Assembly (NCBI GenBank): GCA_934486785.1
Contig: CAKSQK010000008.1
Span: 36,556-100,555 of the forward strand
Direction of reading: 5' to 3'
DNA: 64,000 nucleotides
From: an uncultured Niabella sp.
GTDB taxonomy: Bacteria > Bacteroidota > Bacteroidia > Chitinophagales > Chitinophagaceae
The notes under the pieces are model-generated. The model was not told the DNA's origin and did not search any database. It saw only the letters and a list, made by a program, of their open reading frames with translations. Position numbers and translations under genes: made by a program. Positions 26,397-35,378 of the stretch are shown here, one piece after another. How positions within the stretch are numbered: position 1 is the first letter of the stretch; every line of letters starts with the position of its first letter.

Positions 26397-26921
26397 TCAA
26401 TCGTCTGTTTTTTCAAGATAGCTCGGCTCGGCGGCTTTTTTAAAGGTAAAATGCCGCTGGGCCAGATAGCTGAATACAATTACGATAACCGTAGTGCCAA
26501 CCTGTGCAAACACGGGATAAATATGCCACATTTCAACCGCAATTTTTAGCAGCACGTAGTTAAGCACCAGGTTGAAAAGGCAAACCATCAGGTAGCGCAA
26601 CATTTGTACATGCCCGCGCATTTTACTATCGTCAAACACAACATATTTCATAAGGAAAAAGCCCACAATAAAACTTATGACAAATGATACGAACAGTGCC
26701 GCCACGTGTGATTTGAACGCGTAAAATCCAAAATCAAAATCGCGCCCCTGCAGGATGTATTTATAGGTAATGTAGTAAGCCAGCAACCCCAAAAAAGTAT
26801 TGGCTGTACCGGATACCGCGTACCTGAAAGTTTGGACAGGCATCAGCCGTTTAAACAGTGGGTAAAAAAAATCTATTGCGGGAAGAATAAAATTCCTGAT
26901 GTTCTGAAATTGCTGCCTCAT
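26397..26921 (-). CDS. GtrA-like membrane protein
   Basis: This 174-residue protein has four predicted membrane segments and the GtrA-family opening FRYAVSGTANTFLGLLAYY after an N-terminal cytoplasmic extension of about 30 residues. The family is linked to moving undecaprenyl-linked sugars across the membrane or to cell-surface polysaccharide synthesis. No glycosyltransferase partner is adjacent, so its specific role is open. The gene stands alone between infC and a pseudogene. Confidence 0.85.
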   Translation of the reverse strand: MRQQFQNIRNFILPAIDFFYPLFKRLMPVQTFRYAVSGTANTFLGLLAYYITYKYILQGRDFDFGFYAFKSHVAALFVSFVISFIVGFFLMKYVVFDDSKMRGHVQMLRYLMVCLFNLVLNYVLLKIAVEMWHIYPVFAQVGTTVIVIVFSYLAQRHFTFKKAAEPSYLEKTDD

Positions 26922-26991
26922 CAGCCCGCTAAGTTATCTTAATTTTTGTTATCCTGCGCTGATGCCTGTTCTTTTCAACTGATTGAAACAT

Positions 26992-28050
26992 TTACTGATG
27001 GATTACCTGTACAATTTTACTATACTGATGTTTGCCATCAATATCTACCTGCTTGATGCGGATGAATATCTTTTCTTTTTCAAAGCTGCCAGTGGGCGCT
27101 TGCTTATTGCAGGCAATGATGGTAACTGCCAGAAGCCCGCAAAAAATCAAGCTTGCTATTCTGTACCGCCTGCAAAAGCCCAGGCTTAATAATCCAAGTA
27201 TCAGAGGCCATCCCGATGCCCCTTCGGCCGGGTTGAAGGTGGCAGTATAAGACTGGCTGGTATCCGAATTGCCGTTTTAGATGCAATGGTTTGAATGGTT
27301 TTAAACTCTGATGTGCCGGTAGAAGCCTGTATTTCAAAATGGCTGTTATTGGTTTCTGTGTAAGTAGACCAGGTAACATGAATCGCTCCATTATGATGCA
27401 TAGCCTGCACCTGGCCGAAATTCACAGGCAATGTTGATGTGCCGGTAAATTCAAACCGTTGTATTTCAAAGTTGCCCGTTGCAGCCGTTGCTCCCAGCCA
27501 TAAAGGCGAAACTTAATGGGTACGGTTACAGAACTGCTAATAGCAGTAAGCGGTATGTTTTGCGTAAAAACATTGTCATCAGGCCGGGTAAAAGTTCCAT
27601 GCTCCGTATGGCTTGCAAAATCATCCACACTTGACCAGAGCGCAAAGTACCGTGGGCCGGTGCCGCTTGGGTCTCCTGTAAAAATGAAAGAACCAAAATT
27701 GATATAATAGCCGGCACCAGGGGTGAGGGTGAATTCAAAATAGTCATCGGGGTTAAAGATCGGAGTCGAGATACCGCCTTCACCGCTTACATTCGTACTC
27801 CAACTGGTAGCCTGGTATCCATGATTGGCTGTGCCGCTATTAACGCCCGGGCCTCTGCTGATACCGCTTACCGTAATACCATCAGCTACAAAGCGGTCGG
27901 TTGTATTAACCGGCCCGGAAGCGCCGAAAGGCGTTGCAGAACTAATATCAGTACCTGTTATTTCATCCTGCCAATGATATTTTGGGCAGTAACGATGGTA
28001 GCAGTAAGCAATAAGATGAAAGAGATAGCAAATGTTTTCATGATTGACAT
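26992..28050 (-). pseudogene. Frameshifted secreted protein with C-terminal T9SS-type repeat region
   Basis: Read on the minus strand from ATG 28050 (or 28041), a signal peptide ending TIVTAQ is followed by about 330 residues spread over three further frames. Each break is repaired by adding one base in a short run: near 27980-27983 (restores QKYHWQDEITG), 27493-27495 (restores LYGWGATAATG) and 27269-27270 (restores KTANSDTSQSY). No other stop interrupts the restored frame until TAA at 26992-26994. The body is a beta-rich domain; the C-terminal part has LPVNFGQVQA, HFEIQAST and IRIKQVDIDGKHQYSK segments typical of secreted Bacteroidota proteins, interrupted by a hydrophobic segment with a Cys-Arg-Arg motif. 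Either a recently dead gene or sequencing deletions in homopolymers. Confidence 0.8.
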
Positions 28051-28142
28051 TTCGTTAGGCAATGGTATTTTCAGAATAAATATAGGATCTTTTTATCAGA
28101 TTATAATCCTGGTGTTGCCAGGCAATCAAATCCCTAAAATAC

Positions 28143-28173
28143 TTTAGAACCAATCGCCAATCAGTTATCTTTG
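28143..28173 (+). promoter_or_regulatory. Promoter of the second sulfatase pair
   Basis: TTTA (28143-28146), 19 bases, then TATCTTTG (28166-28173) closely matches TTTG-N19-TAnnTTTG. The ATG of the sulfatase is at 28181, so the 5' untranslated region would be very short. Confidence 0.55.
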
Positions 28174-28180
28174 AAGCAAT

Positions 28181-29641
28181 ATGAACATATTTAAAAACCT
28201 GTTTGATAAAGTGTGTCAACGGCCATTTCGCATATGCTTTTGCACGGTGGTCATGCTGCTGCCGGCAGTTGTTGGAGCCTCCGGCCATACCGATTCTACT
28301 TTAAAACCCAATATTATTTTTATACTGGCCGATGACCTGGGATACGGTGATGTGGGTATGTATGGCCAGCAAAAAATAAAAACGCCACATATTGACCGGC
28401 TTGCCAGGCAGGGCATGCGGTTTACAGAATTTTACTCAGGCAGTTCTGTATGCGCGCCTGCGCGCTCCTCTTTTATGACAGGCCAGCACACAGGGAACAC
28501 GCCCATCAGGGGTAATAAGGAAACCCGGCCTGAAGGCCAATGGCCCTTACCGGCAGAAGCAGTAACCGTTGCCGAAGTTTTAAAAACTGCCGGTTATACT
28601 ACCGCTACCTTTGGCAAATGGGGACTTGGGTTTGTGGAAACACCGGGAAACCCGCTCAAACAGGGTTTTGACAGGTTTTACGGCTATAATTGCCAGGCGC
28701 TGGCCCATAATTATTTTCCGGCGCACCTGTGGGATAACAATAAAAAAATATTGCTGAACAATACGCCCGCCAACCAGGTACAATATGCCCCTGACATGAT
28801 ACAGGAACAGGCCCTGCAATTTATTGATGAAAACAGCAATAAACCTTTCTTCATATACCTTGCTTATACGCTGCCGCACGCGGCGCTGCAACTGCCAAAA
28901 GGCGACCGGCATTTTGAATATTATAAACAACTTTTTAACGAAAAACCTGTAAAGGTCAATGATGGCTGGAATGGCGTTGGCTACCAGCCACAGCCATACC
29001 CGCGCGCTGCTTATGCGGCCATGGTAGCCAGACTGGATGATTACGTGGGGCAGGTGGTTGACAAACTTAAACGCCTGAACATTGACAGGAACACACTGAT
29101 CATTTTTGCAAGTGATAACGGCCCGCATGTAGAAGGTGGCAATGATCCTTCATTTTTTAACAGCAGCGCCGGTCTGCGCGGTACCAAAAGAGATTTGTAT
29201 GAAGGCGGCATCAGAACACCTTTTATCACCACCTGGCCTGGCGCTATTCCGGCCCGCACCACCTCTGCGCATACAGGCGCTTTTTGGGATCTGTTGCCCA
29301 CATTTGCTGAATTATCCGGTGCAAAAGCCCCGGCTAATATAGATGGAATATCCATGGTGCCGGTTATGCTGAGCAAAGCCGGGCAAAAGCAGCACCAATA
29401 TTTGTACTGGGAATTTCATGAACTTGGCGGCAGGCAGGCTGTGCGCCTAAACAACTGGAAAGGAGTAAAATACAGGGCGGCCGCAAATCCTGAAAGCGCG
29501 ATACAATTGTACGATCTTTTAGCCGACAGGGGAGAGCAAAACAACGTGGCAGACCAGCATCCGCTGATCGTAAAACAAATAGCTGAGATCATGCAAAACG
29601 CGCGTGTGGACAATCCTGACTTTCCATTTTATAAAAAATAA
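28181..29641 (+). CDS. Family S1 sulfatase, exported
   Basis: This 486-residue sulfatase has an N-terminal export signal with a long basic region before the hydrophobic core (residues about 17-34). The signature is CAPAR with Cys91, preceded by SGSSV and followed by SSFMTGQHTGNTPIRGN. ILADDLGYGDVG, FGKWGLG and FASDNGPH supply other active-site residues. The HTGNTPIRGN element is common in a large group of arylsulfatase-A-like proteins. It forms a pair with the next sulfatase 9 bases downstream and is separated from the main sulfatase run by about 13 kb of unrelated genes. Confidence 0.93.
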   Translation: MNIFKNLFDKVCQRPFRICFCTVVMLLPAVVGASGHTDSTLKPNIIFILADDLGYGDVGMYGQQKIKTPHIDRLARQGMRFTEFYSGSSVCAPARSSFMTGQHTGNTPIRGNKETRPEGQWPLPAEAVTVAEVLKTAGYTTATFGKWGLGFVETPGNPLKQGFDRFYGYNCQALAHNYFPAHLWDNNKKILLNNTPANQVQYAPDMIQEQALQFIDENSNKPFFIYLAYTLPHAALQLPKGDRHFEYYKQLFNEKPVKVNDGWNGVGYQPQPYPRAAYAAMVARLDDYVGQVVDKLKRLNIDRNTLIIFASDNGPHVEGGNDPSFFNSSAGLRGTKRDLYEGGIRTPFITTWPGAIPARTTSAHTGAFWDLLPTFAELSGAKAPANIDGISMVPVMLSKAGQKQHQYLYWEFHELGGRQAVRLNNWKGVKYRAAANPESAIQLYDLLADRGEQNNVADQHPLIVKQIAEIMQNARVDNPDFPFYKK

Positions 29642-29650
29642 CGCTGTTAC

Positions 29651-31180
29651 ATGCTTAAAAAGTTTCTGTTTCCCGTATTAGCAATCTGTATCTTTTCGGC
29701 CTGCGGTTCTCAAAAAAAAGGAACTGCAAAAAACTCAAAACCCAATATCATCATCATTTATGCAGATGACCTGGGCTTTGGCGACATCAGCGCCAACGGC
29801 GCTACAAAAATTCAAACCCCCGGTATAGATCATATCGCCAGAGAAGGGCTGAGGTTTACCAGCGCGTACGCCACTTCGGCCACCTGTACACCTTCGCGCT
29901 TTTCTTTATTAACCGGTGAATATGCCTGGCGGCGGCAGGGTACGGGTATTGCGCCCGGCGATGCATCGCTTATCATTCCTGTCAACATGGTTACCATGCC
30001 CGCCATGCTGCAGCGAGCGGGTTACACTACCGGCGTTGTTGGTAAATGGCACCTGGGTTTGGGCGCCCCGGGCAAACTCAACTGGAATGAAGAAATTAAA
30101 CCCGGCCCATTAGACATTGGGTTTGATTACGCTTTCATCATGCCCGCAACCGGCGACCGCGTTCCCTGCGTGTATATGGAAAACAGCAGGATAATTGGGC
30201 TTGACCCGGCAGACCCGCTATACGTGGATTATCAAAAGAAAATTGGCAACGAGCCTACCGGCGCTGAAAACCCGGAACTATTAAAGATGAATTATTCGCA
30301 CGGGCATAATAATACCATTGTAAACGGAGTGAGCCGCATTGGCTGGATGACGGGCGGTAAAAGCGCCTGGTGGGTTGATGAAGACATGGCTGATGTATTT
30401 ACTGGAAGGGCGCTAACATTTATTGAAAAAAATAAGAACCAGCCTTTCTTCTTATACCTGGCTACGCACGACATTCATGTGCCGCGCCTGCCACACGCAA
30501 GGTTTGCCGGCAAAAGCGGTATGGGCCCGCGGGGAGATGCCATACTGCAACTGGACTGGACGGTGAGCGCTGTTACCAATAAGCTGAAAAAACTGGGCAT
30601 AGCAGAAAATACGTTACTCATTTTTACCAGTGATAATGGTCCGGTAGTAAATGACGGTTATGAAGATGAAGCGGTTGAAATGTTAGGCGTGCACCAACCG
30701 TGGGGGCCATTCAGAGGTGGCAAATACAGCGCTTACGAAGCCGGAACACGCGTGCCTTTTTTGGCAATGTGGCCGGCCGCGATCCGTAAAGGAAGTACCT
30801 CGGCGGCTGAATTTAGCCAGGTAGACCTGTATGCCAGTTTAGCAGCGCTTGCAGGCCAGGCTTTACAACCCCGCGATGCCCCGGACAGTTATAACCGTAT
30901 GGAAGCATTGTTGGGAAGATCCGTGCAAAACCGTGATTTCATTGTGCAGCAATCGGCCAACAACACGCTGTCGGTTATAAAAAATGGCTGGAAATACATT
31001 CCGCCCGGCAAGGGGCCAAAGATCAACAAAAACACAAATATTGAGCTGGGCAATGATACAGAACCACGGCTATACCATTTGTTAACAGATCCCGGCGAAA
31101 GAAAAAATCTGGCTGCAACCAATCCTGCCAAAGTGAAGGAACTGGCTGCATTGCTGGAAAAAATAAGAGCGGGAATTTAG
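29651..31180 (+). CDS. Family S1 sulfatase, lipoprotein
   Basis: This 509-residue sulfatase has a lipoprotein signal (FSACG, Cys18). The signature CTPSR with Cys79 sits in TSATCTPSRFSLLTG, followed by EYAWRRQGTGIAPGD, a layout I associate with galactose/GalNAc 6-O-sulfatases of the S1_15 group (recall, not a search). YADDLGFGDISANG and FTSDNGPVVNDGY complete the active site. It follows the previous sulfatase by 9 bases. A GH20 hexosaminidase gene on the opposite strand nearby would fit an amino-sugar sulfate substrate (inference). Confidence 0.93.
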   Translation: MLKKFLFPVLAICIFSACGSQKKGTAKNSKPNIIIIYADDLGFGDISANGATKIQTPGIDHIAREGLRFTSAYATSATCTPSRFSLLTGEYAWRRQGTGIAPGDASLIIPVNMVTMPAMLQRAGYTTGVVGKWHLGLGAPGKLNWNEEIKPGPLDIGFDYAFIMPATGDRVPCVYMENSRIIGLDPADPLYVDYQKKIGNEPTGAENPELLKMNYSHGHNNTIVNGVSRIGWMTGGKSAWWVDEDMADVFTGRALTFIEKNKNQPFFLYLATHDIHVPRLPHARFAGKSGMGPRGDAILQLDWTVSAVTNKLKKLGIAENTLLIFTSDNGPVVNDGYEDEAVEMLGVHQPWGPFRGGKYSAYEAGTRVPFLAMWPAAIRKGSTSAAEFSQVDLYASLAALAGQALQPRDAPDSYNRMEALLGRSVQNRDFIVQQSANNTLSVIKNGWKYIPPGKGPKINKNTNIELGNDTEPRLYHLLTDPGERKNLAATNPAKVKELAALLEKIRAGI

Positions 31181-31187
31181 CAGCTTC

Positions 31188-31610
31188 TTAAAACCTGACC
31201 TCTTTGTTAATGTCAAGGTCTTTATGGCAACTGTTGCAGCGCCTTACCAGGATGCGGTAACCTTCCAGCGCGGCGGCCTTATCATTTTTCTTCAAGGCCT
31301 GGCGAAGATCGTTTACAGGCTTTTTTATTTTAAGATCATAATATTCTGAAAAAGGCCTGTCCAATTTATGATACCCGTCGAACGTAACGTTTACCACCTG
31401 CAAAATGCTGTCCATTCCTTCAAACAGCCAAACCGCATCTTCCAACTGGCCTGCCTTGATATGATCGCCCATATTCTCCTGGTAAATTTTCAGGTCAAGC
31501 ATGTTTTGCCCCAGGTCTTTACGCGAGGGGCTGTACTCACGGTTGTTACAGGCCGTTGCAAATATCACTGCCGCAACAATAATAGTGATCATCGTTTTGT
31601 TGATGTACAT
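31188..31610 (-). CDS. Small lipoprotein with a c-type haem motif
   Basis: This 140-residue protein has a lipoprotein signal (FATACNN, Cys near residue 21) and a helical body. Near the C-terminus is RRCNSCHKDLD, a CxxCH haem-attachment motif. A helical protein with a C-terminal CxxCH recalls cytochrome c' (PF01322-like), which binds one haem in the periplasm. The similarity is in layout only. It is convergent with the sulfatase pair and upstream of nothing obviously redox-related. Function unknown. Confidence 0.75.
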   Translation of the reverse strand: MYINKTMITIIVAAVIFATACNNREYSPSRKDLGQNMLDLKIYQENMGDHIKAGQLEDAVWLFEGMDSILQVVNVTFDGYHKLDRPFSEYYDLKIKKPVNDLRQALKKNDKAAALEGYRILVRRCNSCHKDLDINKEVRF

Positions 31611-31662
31611 CTTGGTAAGGTTGCCGTATATTAAAAAAGAAACACTCAGTTAACCTGCACAC

Positions 31663-33609
31663 TTATTTCACTTCAGCAAAAGTAAACATCCATTTTACGG
31701 GGTTTTGCCAGTCTTTCCCTTTAAAAGTTGTTATGGGAACTTTTACCCAAACTTCGTTCCAGCCTTTATGCAATGCAATGGGCGTGGGTGCGCGGTAAGC
31801 ATAATCTTCATCCGTCAAAGGAGTTTCTGAATGGCCTTTTTCCCCTCCGTGTTGCCATACCGGTGGCGGTATAAGGTTTTGGTTGACCCAGATTTTACCG
31901 TTATTGATATTCCATTTTCCAACCGGTGGCGCATCGGTAGCAGGTGAGCGGGAGATGTTGTTGAAGCTGATCCAGAAATGCCCTGTACGCGCTTCATCGC
32001 TCCAGATTTTTGTGCGAGCATAAATGGTAGAATTTTCTCTTGGTTCCTTCAGCAGCCCACTGATTTGCGGATGCCAGAAATGTTTTAATATAACCGTGCC
32101 GCCATAAGCTTTCAAGAGCGGCTTGCCGCTGTAAGCAGCCATGTCGCTTTCAATCGGGAATACTTTATATGCATTTCCATTGTTATCAAAAGGGCCAAAC
32201 ACATCCCATTCAATACCTGCCTGTTTTGTGTAGGTAAAATCGTGGTCTTTTAAAAAGCGCTCTTTTACAGAAAGCAGGCGGGTTTCAAATTCTGTAAACT
32301 CATTTTTTAATGCAGGCGCTGCAGGAATGTTGGAAATAAAACCTTCAATGCCGCCGCCCCGCCACGTGCGCTCGGCAAATGCAAGCATGGCCGGATAAAC
32401 AGCGTTGGCAATAATGGCGTCTTCAGGCCTGGCAATCCTGCGGTCGGGCCAAAGGCAAATGGTAGCGCCAATGTTCACATCATCGCCGGTGGTAACGCTG
32501 TTGTATTGCCTGAAATACAACGCCACCACGCTTTCCAGCGGGTCCAGGTGGTTCAGGTAGGTATGCCTTGAGTCAACCCTTCGCGCATATTTTGATTCTG
32601 CTTTCTCGCCCGCGTCGCCAAACCAAAGGTTTCTTATAATGGTCGTGTCCTTAATTTCTCCAGGCCACCATGCCACGATCTGCTTATCCAGCGATTTGAC
32701 AAAATTCACCATTTCGGGAACAAAAGAGGGCATCGTGATCTTTACTTCATCGGCTCCCAGGTGCAGGTATTTGACATCGTAGGTATCTGTAAATTCTTTC
32801 ACCAGTTGCTTCACGGCGGCAAGGCCTTTTTCTGTTTGCATACCAAAACCCATAGCCCTTGTAAAAGCATCGCTGTGGCCGGGCATGTCAATTTCAGGCA
32901 CAAATTCTATAAACTTGTCTTTACAATACTGGATCAGGTCTTTCAGTTCTGCTTCGCTGTAAAACATGCCTTTGTTGCGGGTCATGTGTTCAGGCGCATT
33001 GAGCTGCGGATATATTTTCGATTCAAAACGCCAGGCCACGTGCTCGGTTGCATGAAAATGAAACACGTTCAGTTTTGATAGCGCCATAGCATCAATCTGC
33101 TGCTTCAGCAAATGCACCGGCTGATAGTTCCTGCCCACATCCACCATATAGCCGCGCCATTTGTGGGCCGGCTCATCTTCAATATGGCAATAAGGCACAG
33201 CCTGGTTGCTAATGATCTGCCGCAAGGTTTGCAGGCCATTAAAAATTCCGTGCGGTTCGTTGGCGGTAATGGTGATGCCCTGGCGATTGACAACAAGCTG
33301 GTAGGCTTCTGCCCGGTTTTTTGTAAATGGCGTAGGCTTTATTACAAGCCGGATGCTTTTTGGGCTGTTTGTAGCCGCATCAATTTTATAATCAAAGCCC
33401 AGCCTGGCAAGCGCCGCAACGTACTGCGCGGCCACGCCCTGCAATGCTTTTGCCGAGATGGAAACAGAACCGTTTTTTGGAATTTTGAAACTTCTTTTTT
33501 GCCAGTGTGTGATTACAGGTTTTGGAACAAGGCCTGGTTGTGCAATAGCGTAGATCACGTGTAACAGCAAAGATGCCAGCAGTAAAATAATAGCAGGCAG
33601 ACTTCTCAT
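31663..33609 (-). CDS. GH20 beta-N-acetylhexosaminidase
   Basis: This 648-residue exported enzyme (signal to about residue 24, IYAIAQ) removes terminal GlcNAc or GalNAc by substrate-assisted catalysis. A GH20 N-terminal domain (about 25-150) precedes the barrel. Landmarks are GYMVDVGRNYQPVHLLK, LNVFHFHATEHVAWRFE, FVPEIDMPGHSDAF and the catalytic Asp-Glu in HLGADEVK. About 170 residues after the barrel form an extra beta domain. The start MRSLPAIILLL at 33609 gives a proper signal; a longer frame to 33657 would overlap lepB. It probably acts with the amino-sugar sulfatases nearby (inference). Confidence 0.92.
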   Translation of the reverse strand: MRSLPAIILLLASLLLHVIYAIAQPGLVPKPVITHWQKRSFKIPKNGSVSISAKALQGVAAQYVAALARLGFDYKIDAATNSPKSIRLVIKPTPFTKNRAEAYQLVVNRQGITITANEPHGIFNGLQTLRQIISNQAVPYCHIEDEPAHKWRGYMVDVGRNYQPVHLLKQQIDAMALSKLNVFHFHATEHVAWRFESKIYPQLNAPEHMTRNKGMFYSEAELKDLIQYCKDKFIEFVPEIDMPGHSDAFTRAMGFGMQTEKGLAAVKQLVKEFTDTYDVKYLHLGADEVKITMPSFVPEMVNFVKSLDKQIVAWWPGEIKDTTIIRNLWFGDAGEKAESKYARRVDSRHTYLNHLDPLESVVALYFRQYNSVTTGDDVNIGATICLWPDRRIARPEDAIIANAVYPAMLAFAERTWRGGGIEGFISNIPAAPALKNEFTEFETRLLSVKERFLKDHDFTYTKQAGIEWDVFGPFDNNGNAYKVFPIESDMAAYSGKPLLKAYGGTVILKHFWHPQISGLLKEPRENSTIYARTKIWSDEARTGHFWISFNNISRSPATDAPPVGKWNINNGKIWVNQNLIPPPVWQHGGEKGHSETPLTDEDYAYRAPTPIALHKGWNEVWVKVPITTFKGKDWQNPVKWMFTFAEVK

Positions 33610-33626
33610 GTGGATAGATTGAAGGA

Positions 33627-35177
33627 TTATCGGATGCTCCTGAACAGGCGGTTCCACCTTACGCCGTTTTCGGCGCTGAACCAGATCATAGACGCCTTAC
33701 CAACAATATGTGTTTCGGGTACAAAGCCCCAGAACCGGCTGTCCTGCGACTGGTGGCGGTTGTCGCCCATCATCCAGTAATAATCATATTTAAATGTATA
33801 GCTGTTGGTTTCAGCGCCATTAATAAAGTATTTGCCGTTTCTTTCTTCAAACGTGTTGTGCTCGTAGGTTTCAATCGCACGTTTATACATGGGCAGGTTT
33901 TCGGGTGTAAGTGTGATGCTGGCGCCTTTTTGAGGGATCCATACCGGGCCATAATTATCTCTCGACCATTTGCGTTCGTTATCATAATACGGGAACATCA
34001 TGATTGATTCGCTGGAGTCGGCAATTTCTCTTTGAATGGAGGTGGTATCTACTGCAGGCAGTTTCCTGAGAATTTCAAGTTCAGCAGGCGTTACATTAAT
34101 TTTATACATGCCCTGTGCGCCGCCCTGCAAATCGCCACCCGGGGTTTGTGTGGTGATCCTGATGCCGGCATTTCTCAGGTCTTCTTCGCTTAGCACCGCG
34201 TTGTTCCTCGTTCTGAAAAAATAATAAGTTGCCGAGGTAGGCGGAACTTTAGCAGGCTGGTCATTGATGTATACAACGCCGTCTACAATTTTTATTGTTT
34301 CTCCTGCCACAGCCACACAGCGTTTGATGTAGTTATCGGTCTTGTCAACCGGGTGCACCACTACGGGAAACTGCTCCGGGCTGTTGAGTACGTTTTGCGA
34401 GTTGGGATCGCCCATTTGTGCAAACCTTTTTACATCGGCATAAGGGTTCAGCGATTCAAAGCCTTCGGCATGGATGACTGTATCGCCCAGGGGGAAATTA
34501 AACACTACGCAATCATCACGCCTTACCGTGGATGCAAACCAGCGGATATAAGGCAGCTCAATGGCTGTTGAATAGGATTTTGTATTAAAAACCGGCGTGT
34601 AATTATGTATGAAAGGAATGGAAAGCGGTGTGTTGGGGATGCGCGGGCCGTAGGCGAACTTGCTTACAAAAAGAAAATCTCTTACCAGCAGTGTTTTTTC
34701 CATTGAACTGGATGGTATGGTATAGGCTTCAAATACAAAAGTCCTGATGAGCGTGGCAGCCACTATGGCAAAAATTGCCGCGTCCACCCACTCGCGCCAG
34801 CCCGGCTTACTGTGATTTTTCACACCCTCGGGGCCAATAAAGCGCGCATCTTTATGATTGGCCAGCCATGGAAAATAAAAAGGCGCCAGCAATGCGGCGG
34901 CAGTATGGTCTAAAAAAGAAAAGCGGCAAAATACTTTGGCAAACTCTATAAATATTCCCGGTGTAATAAACCAGCCCACTACGGGGATGAACTGCCAGAA
35001 CACCCAGTGCTTCGGCCTCTGGGCAATGTCCTGCATTACCCATGTATTGTAAAAAGGTACATAAGCCTTCCACGATTCACGTCCGGCTTTTTTAAAAAGC
35101 CTGGCCAATCCAAATGAGGGGAGAAAAACTAATAAGAAGCTAATTAAATAAATAACAAGTAAGTGCTGTAACGGCAT
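33627..35177 (-). CDS. lepB: Signal peptidase I, extended Bacteroidota form
   Basis: This 516-residue inner-membrane protease cleaves Sec signal peptides. After several N-terminal membrane segments not found in enterobacterial LepB, the catalytic Ser is in YTIPSSSMEKTL, the general-base Lys in NYIKRCVAVAGE and the conserved box YWMMGDNRHQSQDSRFWG. A large insert between the Lys and the last box (about 150 residues) is common in this phylum. The ATG at 35177 is used; a TTG one codon earlier is less likely. It ends 17 bases before the GH20 start, so the two may be co-transcribed. Confidence 0.94.
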   Translation of the reverse strand: MPLQHLLVIYLISFLLVFLPSFGLARLFKKAGRESWKAYVPFYNTWVMQDIAQRPKHWVFWQFIPVVGWFITPGIFIEFAKVFCRFSFLDHTAAALLAPFYFPWLANHKDARFIGPEGVKNHSKPGWREWVDAAIFAIVAATLIRTFVFEAYTIPSSSMEKTLLVRDFLFVSKFAYGPRIPNTPLSIPFIHNYTPVFNTKSYSTAIELPYIRWFASTVRRDDCVVFNFPLGDTVIHAEGFESLNPYADVKRFAQMGDPNSQNVLNSPEQFPVVVHPVDKTDNYIKRCVAVAGETIKIVDGVVYINDQPAKVPPTSATYYFFRTRNNAVLSEEDLRNAGIRITTQTPGGDLQGGAQGMYKINVTPAELEILRKLPAVDTTSIQREIADSSESIMMFPYYDNERKWSRDNYGPVWIPQKGASITLTPENLPMYKRAIETYEHNTFEERNGKYFINGAETNSYTFKYDYYWMMGDNRHQSQDSRFWGFVPETHIVGKASMIWFSAENGVRWNRLFRSIR

Positions 35178-35378
35178 CAATAATCATTTAAAGCAGCAAA
35201 TGTATTATAATTTGTACGAAAATGAAGGTATACAATCAATTATTAACAAATACCGCCTTCCGGTTATCAATGCCTTTCAAATGCTTTGCCGGGAACACCT
35301 GCGGCCATCAAATGAAATACATGATAATGCTTATATTTTACTAAATTTATCGCGTTGGTAAAACTAAACTTATTCATC

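Noticed and set aside
31663..33657. GH20 frame extended to 33657
   Set aside because: The longer start overlaps the lepB stop and spoils the signal peptide; ATG at 33609 gives a normal one.
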